Made by a program: the position numbers and the translations under genes. Positions 19,071 through 27,000 of a DNA stretch of 36,267 nt are shown here, piece by piece; the first letter of the stretch is position 1; each line of letters begins with the position of its first letter. This DNA is from Candidatus Blautia excrementigallinarum (GTDB lineage: Bacteria > Bacillota > Clostridia > Lachnospirales > Lachnospiraceae), in contig DWXL01000211.1 in NCBI GenBank assembly GCA_019119235.1, positions 1 through 36,267 of the forward strand, read 5' to 3'. The notes beneath the pieces are model-generated. The model had not been told where the DNA came from, did not search any database, and saw nothing but the letters and a program-made list of their open reading frames with translations.

Positions 19071-19985
19071 TTATTCTTCCGGCGGATATGCTTCGATCGC
19101 CACCTGATGATGCACGATATTGTGGGACGCGCCTGCGTCAGCCACTACCACTTCCCCTGTGATTCCGTCTGAAACCGCCGTGGACAGCATATAGGCTACG
19201 ATCGCGACAGAGTCTACGGTCTGCGTGCTGTCGATGGACCATACCATCAGTTCGTCATAAAATTCATCCGACTGCTCTTCTGTCAGATTCTTCGCCGTCA
19301 GATTGCTGGATGCTCCCGGCGTAGCCATTCCGCCCGGAGCCACAGCGTTTACCATTATGTCATATCGTTTCAGTTCTTTCGCCGCCTCTACGATCAGAGC
19401 GTTTACCGCTCCCTTTGAGGCCGCGTAATGAGGATAGCCTCCAAATACCGGGTAGGGCATCCACGGACAGTTGGAGGAAACTGCCGTGATCTTTCCGGCG
19501 ATCTTATGATCGATCATATACCTGGAAACATGTTTGATACAAAGAAAAAGTCCGGTGACGTTCACTTCCATGATATGGTTAAAATCCTCTTTCGCCATAT
19601 GGTAAATATGGGCGTAATTCCAGATCCCCACAGAATTTACCAGGATATCCACCGACCCGAACGCCTTATCCGTAAAATCCACAAGACGGATCACATCCTC
19701 TTCCTGGGAAACATCTGTTTTACAGTACTTCACCCGGTCTTCTCCGTATCCTTCTTCCCGAAATAACGAAATCGCCGTTTCACCTTTTTTCTCCGATCCG
19801 GAGGCGATCACAACGTTCGCCCCTCCCTGGAGAAGTCTAAGAGCAATATTAAATCCCAGTCCGGACGTTCCCCCCGTTACAATAGCAGTCCTGCCCTCCA
19901 CCATGAGCATATCGTGAAGAGGACGTGCCTGCCTGATGTATCCCGCCATCATCTGGCGCATCGCTTCGTTTGCATCATAAGCCAT
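19071..19985 (-). CDS. Short-chain dehydrogenase/reductase
   Basis: TAIVTGGTSGLGFNIALRLL cofactor motif, NSVGIWNY, YPHYAASKGAVNALI (YxxxK); start placed at ATG 19985 (MAYDANEAM) after an AAAGGGG SD instead of the longer track ORF (20096). Confidence 0.92.
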   Translation of the reverse strand: MAYDANEAMRQMMAGYIRQARPLHDMLMVEGRTAIVTGGTSGLGFNIALRLLQGGANVVIASGSEKKGETAISLFREEGYGEDRVKYCKTDVSQEEDVIRLVDFTDKAFGSVDILVNSVGIWNYAHIYHMAKEDFNHIMEVNVTGLFLCIKHVSRYMIDHKIAGKITAVSSNCPWMPYPVFGGYPHYAASKGAVNALIVEAAKELKRYDIMVNAVAPGGMATPGASSNLTAKNLTEEQSDEFYDELMVWSIDSTQTVDSVAIVAYMLSTAVSDGITGEVVVADAGASHNIVHHQVAIEAYPPEE

Positions 19986-20055
19986 AGTAAAAACCCCTTT
20001 CTGTAAATCGAATCCTTCTCCTGTCCGCATTATTTCGCGGTTGCTGCATATATGC

Positions 20056-20084
20056 ATTATAGAAAAAGACAATATTTTTGGAAA
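20056..20084 (-). promoter_or_regulatory. Putative promoter of the SDR gene: TTTCCA -17 nt- TATAAT, with TGCATATATGCA palindrome just downstream
   Basis: -10 at 20056-20061, -35 at 20079-20084; palindrome TGCATATATGCA at 20045-20056 abuts the -10. Confidence 0.55.
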
Positions 20085-20144
20085 CAGACAGAGCAAATGG
20101 TATTTCTGTTTTTTCCCCTACAGAATAACGGGTGATATTTTTCA

Positions 20145-20173
20145 TTGAAATCATAGAAAAACCAAACTATAAT
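20145..20173 (+). promoter_or_regulatory. Promoter of the PucR-type regulator: TTGAAA -17 nt- TATAAT
   Basis: Near-consensus hexamers with exact 17-nt spacing, upstream of an AGGAGGAG SD. Confidence 0.75.
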
Positions 20174-20227
20174 AAAGAAAACCAACAGATTATCGGTTAT
20201 CTGTTCCAGGAGAGGAGGAGACCGTCA

Positions 20228-21769
20228 GTGAAACTGAACGCAGATATTATATTTGATAAACTGAAAGAGCAGTATCCCGCGGAAATGTACGGAATAAAGG
20301 AAACAGCTCTGGCTCTGTCCCGACCGGAGTTTCACATGGACGACGATACCCGTTTTCTGGCCGGGCATCTGTATCTGGCCACAGCCGAACACCTTCCTTC
20401 CAGACCGTATCTTGAAAAGGGAGCCGTGCTGATCTGTATCGGGGAACCGGTCCGCATGAAATATTATACCGACAGGATCACCCTGATCCTGATCCGGGCA
20501 CGAAAAGACTTTTTTACTGTTTATCACAGCGTACAGAAAATCTATGACTACTACGAACAATGGAATGAAGAACTTTTTCAGGTATTTCAGCAGGATGCGG
20601 ATATTCAGAGAATAACCGAGCTCAGCGCCTCGTATATGGGCCATTCTGTCTGGGTCCTGGACTCCAGCTTCCATATCGTATCTGTCGGATACAAAAACAA
20701 CTCCGGTCATATCCGGAGTCTCGGTGACGCCGGCGACTCTCTCGCCCCGTCAGATCTGGCTGAATTTCTTAATTACGGTGAAATGTCTACCGATATTCAC
20801 GATCCCCTTCTTCTGAACATCGGCGGCAACCAGTCACTGGCCGTAAACCTTTTTGACAGATCCGGACAGTATGCCGGCTGCTTCTTCATGCCTGAGGACG
20901 GACAGCCTTTTCTCCCTGGAGACACTGCTCTTGCCGCTTATCTGGGAACTCTCCTGGAGAAATCTCTGGCTCGCAATCCTTCTTTCTTTTCCAGCGAGCA
21001 GAATACGATCCGACAGATTTTAAGGGAGATCATCGAAGAACGCCCCATACGCCCCATTCATAAATCAATACTGCAGGCCATCCAGATGAAAACACGTTAT
21101 GTCTGCGTCAGCGCTCATATTATCAGCAGATATTCCCAGATCCCCGTCAGCTATATCTGCAGTCTGTTTGAGAAAAATTTCCCCGGCTCTGCCGCCTTTT
21201 CTCACAATCAGTCTGTTGCGGCTTTCATTGATCTGAAAACGCTCTATGACAAAGACGGAAAATATCAGGACAATTTAAACGCGCGGCTGGACCCCATGCT
21301 TACGACCCTGAAACTCTATGCAGGCATCAGCAATGATTTCTCCAATCTGTACGACGCCAGGATGCACTACCTCCAGGCGGAAATTGCAGTGGAAAACGGA
21401 CAGCTCACTATGGGGACCTCCTCCCGGTTCTATTTTTCCAGTTTTGTGTTAATGGAAATGATCACAAATTCTACCGGGGGAATGCCTGTGGAAATGTTTT
21501 ATTCCAATGGTCTTAAAAATCTGTTCCGCCACGACGCCCATTCACCGGTAAGTTATTTTGATACATTAAAAGTATTTCTGGAAGAAAACATGAATTATAC
21601 CAGCACAGCCGAAACTCTGTATATTCACAGAAGCACGCTGGTCGACCGTATCAGCAGAATTGAAAAAGAACTGGGTATCGATCTGAAAGATTATAATGAA
21701 CGGCTCCATCTTCAGATTATCATCAAAGCATTGGAGCTTAGAGAAATTCTGAAAAAAACCGGAAAATAG
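20228..21769 (+). CDS. PucR-family transcriptional regulator
   Basis: C-terminal HTH typical of PucR/CdaR: FLEENMNYTSTAETLYIHRSTLVDRISRIEKELGIDLKDYNERLHLQIIIKAL. GTG start at 20228 preferred (AGGAGGAG upstream, in frame with the longer track ORF from 20132). Confidence 0.85.
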   Translation: MKLNADIIFDKLKEQYPAEMYGIKETALALSRPEFHMDDDTRFLAGHLYLATAEHLPSRPYLEKGAVLICIGEPVRMKYYTDRITLILIRARKDFFTVYHSVQKIYDYYEQWNEELFQVFQQDADIQRITELSASYMGHSVWVLDSSFHIVSVGYKNNSGHIRSLGDAGDSLAPSDLAEFLNYGEMSTDIHDPLLLNIGGNQSLAVNLFDRSGQYAGCFFMPEDGQPFLPGDTALAAYLGTLLEKSLARNPSFFSSEQNTIRQILREIIEERPIRPIHKSILQAIQMKTRYVCVSAHIISRYSQIPVSYICSLFEKNFPGSAAFSHNQSVAAFIDLKTLYDKDGKYQDNLNARLDPMLTTLKLYAGISNDFSNLYDARMHYLQAEIAVENGQLTMGTSSRFYFSSFVLMEMITNSTGGMPVEMFYSNGLKNLFRHDAHSPVSYFDTLKVFLEENMNYTSTAETLYIHRSTLVDRISRIEKELGIDLKDYNERLHLQIIIKALELREILKKTGK

Positions 21770-21792
21770 CAGATTTTTTCCTGCATTGTGAA

Positions 21793-21845
21793 ACAGCGGC
21801 AGGCTGCGGAATCTTGTCTCCGCAGTCGGCCGCTGTTTCTTTTTC
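21793..21845 (+). terminator. Intrinsic terminator of the PucR-type gene
   Basis: ACAGCGGC...CTGCGGA-N8-TCCGCAG...GCCGCTGT followed by TTTCTTTTT. Confidence 0.75.
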
Positions 21846-21847
21846 GT

Positions 21848-22069
21848 CTATCTGGAACATTTCTTCAGATCTTCATCTATCTGATCCGCAAACTTTGCTA
21901 CTTCCGCAGATTCCGGATAAGACAGAAGCTTTCTGTAAGTCATTGCTCCCACCAGTTTCATAGACGGATTACTTGTTGAGCCAGGAGCATATTTCTCCAT
22001 AACCGCCTTTCCCTCCGGCGAACGTAAGATATCTTTGATTTTACTGTCCAGTGATAAAGCCATAATCAT
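21848..22069 (-). CDS. Small (about 73 aa) helical protein resembling an accessory module found fused to larger enzymes
   Basis: MALSLDSKIKDILRSPEGKAVMEKYAPGSTSNPSMKLVGAMTYRKLLSYPESAEVAKFADQIDEDLKKC; GGGAGG SD upstream. Resemblance is from memory, not a search. Confidence 0.7.
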   Translation of the reverse strand: MIMALSLDSKIKDILRSPEGKAVMEKYAPGSTSNPSMKLVGAMTYRKLLSYPESAEVAKFADQIDEDLKKCSR

Positions 22070-22168
22070 AACCTCCCAAATAGAATTTTCTGTAATTCTA
22101 TTTTAGAGAAACTATCTGTTCTTTTTAAGCCGGAAAATGTAGGCTTTTTCAGGCAAAAATCCGACGGA

Positions 22169-23188
22169 TTACCGGTTTCTCAGAAGTTCCGTATGTGCCT
22201 GGTCGATCTCTTTCACCAGAGCGTCCAGAAGATCCAGATGCTCATAGGCGTCGCTGAGGACCGTAAGCACATAGGGATGTTCTCCCTTCATCACGATCCC
22301 CGCGTCATTTTGAACGGTATAATAGGAATCCTCCCCTTCAAAGGACCAGCCGCCTTTGGAATATACGGCATAGGATCTTCCCAGCGTCTCATAGATAACC
22401 GATTCGTCCGTGCCGCTGTACAGAGGCCGGATCAGCTCCGCCGTTTCACTGTCCGACGTAAAAAAATCATAAATATTCATCCACAGGCGGGTAAAATCCC
22501 TGCAGGTAACGGACGCGAAGGATCCTTCCGAAAGTTGGATATCCGGACTGCCCGCCCGGGCAGTCCATTCATTAAATTCCGTTTTGCCGAAATTATTAAT
22601 CAGTGTAAAATAATCCTCGTTGCTGGACCACATAACGGCGTTTTCGATTTCTTCATAAAATTCCTCCGCCGCTTCGGGATAAGTCTGTACCATCCAGGCT
22701 ATGTAAGGCGCTTTGATGGCGCTGGCGCTGTAAAACTCCGCGTCCGGATGATAACTGATACCGCTCCCCGTATTCAGGTCGTACAGAAGGAAGCTCACCG
22801 AATATCCCTGTGATTCCAGAACCCCGGTCTTCTCTTCAATGCTCTGGCTGATCTCTTCCAGAGTAACCTTTTTCAGATCCCCGTCCCAGGTGACCGCCAG
22901 TTCATAGTTGTTTTTATCCAGTATATTTACAAACGGTTCATCCACCAGCGCTTCCGCCGCGGCTTTCGCTGCTTCCGCCTCCGCCAGTCTAGCGGCCGCT
23001 TCCGCCTCTGCGGCCGCTTCTGTCGCTTTTCTTTTCTCGACGGCAGAAAGAATGAGCATGATAATAATAATCAGCGCCGCCGCCAGAACCGGAAAAAGTA
23101 TTCTCCGTATTTCGTTTCCGCGCTTCGATCTCCATCCTGATTTATTGCCGTATCTGTGAATTATATCCTGTAAGTCCCGTATGATCAT
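22169..23188 (-). CDS. Membrane-anchored class A beta-lactamase-like serine hydrolase
   Basis: TM segment, Ala/Glu-rich linker, FYSASAIKAPYIAWM (SxxK), MWSSNEDYF (SxN), VYSKGGWSFEG (KxG). Confidence 0.82.
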   Translation of the reverse strand: MIIRDLQDIIHRYGNKSGWRSKRGNEIRRILFPVLAAALIIIIMLILSAVEKRKATEAAAEAEAAARLAEAEAAKAAAEALVDEPFVNILDKNNYELAVTWDGDLKKVTLEEISQSIEEKTGVLESQGYSVSFLLYDLNTGSGISYHPDAEFYSASAIKAPYIAWMVQTYPEAAEEFYEEIENAVMWSSNEDYFTLINNFGKTEFNEWTARAGSPDIQLSEGSFASVTCRDFTRLWMNIYDFFTSDSETAELIRPLYSGTDESVIYETLGRSYAVYSKGGWSFEGEDSYYTVQNDAGIVMKGEHPYVLTVLSDAYEHLDLLDALVKEIDQAHTELLRNR

Positions 23189-23348
23189 CTGGTGTCATCC
23201 CCTGTTTTTTCGTAATACTTTCTTATTATATGCTTAATATTTTATCAAAAAGTTTATCACCACATTTTCCCAAAAACAAGAAGCACCGGCGAAAGTTCGT
23301 TGTTTTTTCACATTTCACAGCCGTTCCGGCATATACTCCGCGGCCCTC

Positions 23349-25094
23349 TTACCGGGGAATACTGGCAGAAAGACACAGAGTCCCATAACCGATCTCCGGA
23401 TTGGGATACTCATCAAATCCCCGCAGTGGCTGCGCGCCCCGTCTCAGATAGGCTTTCACTTTTTCGCCCCAGAGAAACGGATCCCTGCCCCTTATTATTC
23501 CAAACTCCATAAGAAGGGCCGCGCTTCCGGTGACAAAAGGCACGGCGAACGAAGTTCCGGTAAAACTTCCGTATCCGCCGCCGGGCACAGGAGCTGTGAT
23601 ATCCACTCCCGGCGCCGCCAGATCCGGCTTGGGATAGGAAAGCCTCCTCCCTCCCCGTCCGGAAAAATCTGCAAAGGCGTTCAGCCGGGAATCGTAGGCC
23701 CCCACTGTGATCACCTTCGCCGCGGTAGAAGGGATGGTCAGCGTTTCCTCCGCGTTGGAGGAATAAAATCCGGTCCCCTGGTTCAGCACCTGTCCTCCCG
23801 GCATCCACAGAAAGAAATCCCCTTCGCGGACTCTCCTTCCACGCAGTTCTATTTTCCATATCCCGCTCTCTATATAAGTATCCCGGGGAAGAAAATCAAA
23901 ATAAATTTCCTGAGTCACCTGAAAAGGCCCCGGCTTTCCGTAATAAACCAGAAGCTCCGTTCTCCCCGACGAATATCTCTGGGCTCCCGCCTTCTCGGAC
24001 AGCGGACCGATCCTTTCGCCCGAGGGCGCCTCTATATATATTTCCATCTCATCCACATAGGATTTCCAAAGCTGGATATTCATCACCGGCTCAAAAACTC
24101 CCACGCTGAATTCGATCTCCTTTGTTTCTCCCTGGCCGAGCCTTCCGGATGCGTGAAGATTGTCGCTGCCGTTATTTCCGGTCCCCACGCAGATCACCGT
24201 CCGCCCCACGTTCGCCGCATTGCTGAGATAGGTCTCCAGAAGGGAATCGCCGCGGTGTGACCCGTAATTGTTCCCGAAACTTAAATTAACAGCCATGGGC
24301 CTTCCCAGCCTCAGCGCCTGACGCACCAGGTAATCCACTCCCTGCATCAGCTCAGTGGTTCTTGGAAAGGAATTCTCCCTTGGTATTCCCATTTTCACCG
24401 CAATGATATCGCTTTCACAGGCTACACCGCGATAAACGCCGCCGGAGGCCCTTCCGTTTCCTGCAGCGATCCCCAGCACTGCCGTCCCATGCCCGCTGAG
24501 ATCCTGCTGGGGCACGAGAAGCCTGCCCTCTTCTTCCATAAGTTCCAGCGCGCGGTTGATTTCTTCCTCACCGTACTCTACTCCCAGAAAGTAACCTTCC
24601 GGCGGACGGCCCGCCTCTTTCGGCGCGCTCTGATCCCACAGCTTCAGAATACGACTTGTTCCGTCTTCTCTTTGGAAATCCGGATGACGGTAATCCACAC
24701 CGGAATCCACAATTCCGATCAGCACTCCCTTCCCGGTAAGTCCCGGCTCTCCGTCAATTTCTCTCTGTACCGAACGTATACAACTCGCTTCCGTTCCCTG
24801 ATCCACCTGAAAATAGAGACGCTTCGGCATTTCCGCGAACTCAATCTGAGGCTGCGACACAAAGCTTTCCAACTGCCGCTCCGGAAGCGTTACCACCGCA
24901 TATCCGCCCAAAAGGGGGGCTGCCCGCACTCCTTCCCCGGACAGCGTCCCGATCTCCCCACTGTATTTTATCACTATATCCCACATTCCTGTTTCTTGTG
25001 TATAACCGACATTCAGATTCCCTGATTTCCGGCGCTCTTCTTCTGTGGAATCAGACGCCAGGTTCAGAAGATTGTCCATTTTCTGATCTTCCAT
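23349..25094 (-). CDS. S8 (subtilisin-like) serine protease
   Basis: GIVDSGVDYRHPDF (Asp), LSGHGTAVLGIAAGNG (His), SFTGTSFAVPFVTGSAALLME (Ser). Confidence 0.92.
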   Translation of the reverse strand: MEDQKMDNLLNLASDSTEEERRKSGNLNVGYTQETGMWDIVIKYSGEIGTLSGEGVRAAPLLGGYAVVTLPERQLESFVSQPQIEFAEMPKRLYFQVDQGTEASCIRSVQREIDGEPGLTGKGVLIGIVDSGVDYRHPDFQREDGTSRILKLWDQSAPKEAGRPPEGYFLGVEYGEEEINRALELMEEEGRLLVPQQDLSGHGTAVLGIAAGNGRASGGVYRGVACESDIIAVKMGIPRENSFPRTTELMQGVDYLVRQALRLGRPMAVNLSFGNNYGSHRGDSLLETYLSNAANVGRTVICVGTGNNGSDNLHASGRLGQGETKEIEFSVGVFEPVMNIQLWKSYVDEMEIYIEAPSGERIGPLSEKAGAQRYSSGRTELLVYYGKPGPFQVTQEIYFDFLPRDTYIESGIWKIELRGRRVREGDFFLWMPGGQVLNQGTGFYSSNAEETLTIPSTAAKVITVGAYDSRLNAFADFSGRGGRRLSYPKPDLAAPGVDITAPVPGGGYGSFTGTSFAVPFVTGSAALLMEFGIIRGRDPFLWGEKVKAYLRRGAQPLRGFDEYPNPEIGYGTLCLSASIPR

Positions 25095-25226
25095 CCGTTC
25101 TTCCCCCTATATTTTACCGGGACGTCCGGCAGCGGAACCGGCCGCCGGCGCCCCCCTTTTTTCATAAATCTATGAGAAAAACTGAAGGAATTTACGGTAT
25201 TTTGTGCTGATGCGGAAATATTTCTC

Positions 25227-25255
25227 TTGAATTTTATAGTTTCATGTGCTATTAT
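25227..25255 (+). promoter_or_regulatory. Promoter TTGAAT -17 nt- TATTAT upstream of tandem terminators
   Basis: -35 at 25227-25232, -10 at 25250-25255, followed within about 15 nt by a terminator hairpin. Confidence 0.6.
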
Positions 25256-25269
25256 CGGATTCAGACAAG

Positions 25270-25307
25270 GATGTCAGAGTGCTCCGGCTGCTCTGACATC
25301 TTTTTTT
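25270..25307 (+). terminator. Intrinsic terminator 1
   Basis: GATGTCAGAG-N11-CTCTGACATC followed by seven T; perfect 10-bp stem. Confidence 0.85.
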
Positions 25308-25335
25308 ATAGATATATTTACAGGTACAAAGATGT

Positions 25336-25374
25336 GCATCCGGAAAGTGGTACCCTTTCCGAGATGCTTTTTTT
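25336..25374 (+). terminator. Intrinsic terminator 2
   Basis: GCATCCGGAAAG-N7-CTTTCCGaGATGC followed by seven T; 12-bp stem with a one-nt bulge. Confidence 0.85.
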
Positions 25375-25493
25375 GTACTTAAAAAAGGAGCAGGAGGAGA
25401 TTAATAGAAAAACCAATTTACTTTTTATATGAAATAAGTTATAATTTTTTTATAATTTTCAAAATATTTTTATAATTCAAGGAGGACTGGTTT

Positions 25494-26921
25494 ATGGTAT
25501 TACAAACCCAAGCTCTTATCATTGTAGTCGCATATCTGGTAGGTATGCTTCTTGTCGGTTTCATCGTCGGCAAGCTCCAGATCAAGGACAGCAGCGACTA
25601 TATGCTTGCAGGCCGCCGCATGGGCCTGTTCATGGTAGCCTTCTCCCTTTCCGCCAACAATATCGGCGGCGGTTCCACCACCGGCCTTGCGCAAAAGGCT
25701 TTCGGTGAATGGGGAATGAGCGCCATCTGGTACGTACTTGCGGCTTCCATCGCAATGATACCGCTGGCGTACTTCGCGCCGAAGATCCGCCAGACCATGG
25801 CTGTGACTATCCCGGAGGTCGTAGGACGCCGTTTCGGTCACATATCCAGCACCCTTACAGCGATCTTAAGCGTGCTTTCACTTTTCTGTCTGACTTCCTC
25901 CCAGATCGCCGCGTCCGGTACGGTTGTAGCGAGTCTGACAGGAATCCCCACAAACGTTGCCCTGGTGATCGCCGGAGCCGTTGTCATCATCTACACAACA
26001 TTCGGAGGAATGATCGCAGACCAGATCTCAGACCTTATCCAGTTTGCCATTATCCTGGTAGGTCTGGCAATCGCCACCCCCATCGTTATCAGCGGATGCG
26101 GCGGATGGGAAGCGATCTCAGAAGCGCTTCCTCCTGTACAGCTCAGCTTCACAAAGATCGGCTGGGTAACGATCATCGGCTACATATTTAATTATTTCTG
26201 CACTTTCCTGGCCGGTCCGGAAATGGTATCCCGTTTCGAGACAGCCAAGGATGAAAAAACAGCGAAACAGGCGGCATGGCTTTCCGCAGTCCTCATGGCT
26301 GCAATGTCCATCTTCCCCACCCTGCTTGGTCTTGCCGCACTGGCAACCATGCCGGATCTGGCGGACGGCGGCGCCAACGCCATGATGGCAGTTACCACAG
26401 CACATGCGCCGGGAGTTATCGTAGGAGTCATCTCCGCAGCAATCATCTGCGCAACCATGTCCTCCGCGGACTCCAACCTTCTGTGTATGTCCACCATGAT
26501 CATGAACGACCTGTATCTGAAATACGGCGGAAAGAAGCTCAGCGACAAGCAGGTTATTACATATACCAGAGCATGTAACGTGGTATCCGCAGTGATCGCC
26601 ATGATCATCTCCATGGCAGGCGTTCCTATCGTAACCATGAACACCTTCGCCTTCGGTATCCGCTGCGCCGGTCCTTTCGCCGCCTATGGTCTGGGACTGA
26701 TCGTACCGAAAGCCACCAGAAACTCCGGTATCATCTCACTGATCGGCGGAACCATCGGTTTCTGCTTCTGGCAGTTCTTAAGCGGCGGCGGATTCAAGTT
26801 CGGAATCCTGCCCGTTGTATTCGGCTGCGCGGTCAGCGTTGTGGTATTCTTCATCGTAAACTTCATCGAGTGGGGCCGTGGAGTTGCTCCCGCGCCGTCC
26901 GCATACGTTGACGAGAAATAA
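25494..26921 (+). CDS. Sodium:solute symporter (SSF) family transporter
   Basis: Multi-TM; DYMLAGRRMGLFMVAFSLSANNIGGGSTTGLAQKAFGEWGMSAIWY, GPEMVSRFETAKDEKTAK; GGAGG SD. Confidence 0.92.
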   Translation: MVLQTQALIIVVAYLVGMLLVGFIVGKLQIKDSSDYMLAGRRMGLFMVAFSLSANNIGGGSTTGLAQKAFGEWGMSAIWYVLAASIAMIPLAYFAPKIRQTMAVTIPEVVGRRFGHISSTLTAILSVLSLFCLTSSQIAASGTVVASLTGIPTNVALVIAGAVVIIYTTFGGMIADQISDLIQFAIILVGLAIATPIVISGCGGWEAISEALPPVQLSFTKIGWVTIIGYIFNYFCTFLAGPEMVSRFETAKDEKTAKQAAWLSAVLMAAMSIFPTLLGLAALATMPDLADGGANAMMAVTTAHAPGVIVGVISAAIICATMSSADSNLLCMSTMIMNDLYLKYGGKKLSDKQVITYTRACNVVSAVIAMIISMAGVPIVTMNTFAFGIRCAGPFAAYGLGLIVPKATRNSGIISLIGGTIGFCFWQFLSGGGFKFGILPVVFGCAVSVVVFFIVNFIEWGRGVAPAPSAYVDEK

Positions 26922-26938
26922 AATTTCTATATACGCCA

Positions 26939-26976
26939 AACCTCCCGGAAAGCATACCGCTTCCGGGAGGTTCTTT
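26939..26976. terminator. Hairpin terminator between convergent SSF symporter and ptsI
   Basis: AACCTCCCGGAA-N10-TTCCGGGAGGTT, then TTCTTT on the plus strand. Confidence 0.75.
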
Positions 26977-27000
26977 ATCCTGATCATATAATTTATAAAA

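Noticed and set aside
20086-20096. Upstream start of the SDR ORF (MLCLFPKILSF...)
   Set aside because: The extension has no SD and covers the predicted promoter; ATG at 19985 follows a good SD.
22908-23159. Plus-strand Ala/Ser-rich ORF
   Set aside because: Mirror of the Ala/Glu-rich linker of the serine hydrolase; low complexity only.
23349-25094. Germination-type (Csp) role for the S8 protease
   Set aside because: The catalytic triad is intact and the size fits, but no neighbouring germination genes support it; left as a generic S8 protease.
25244-25432. 62-aa plus-strand ORF MCYYRIQTRMSECSGCSD...
   Set aside because: It runs through two strong intrinsic terminators and has no SD; the hairpins explain the sequence better.
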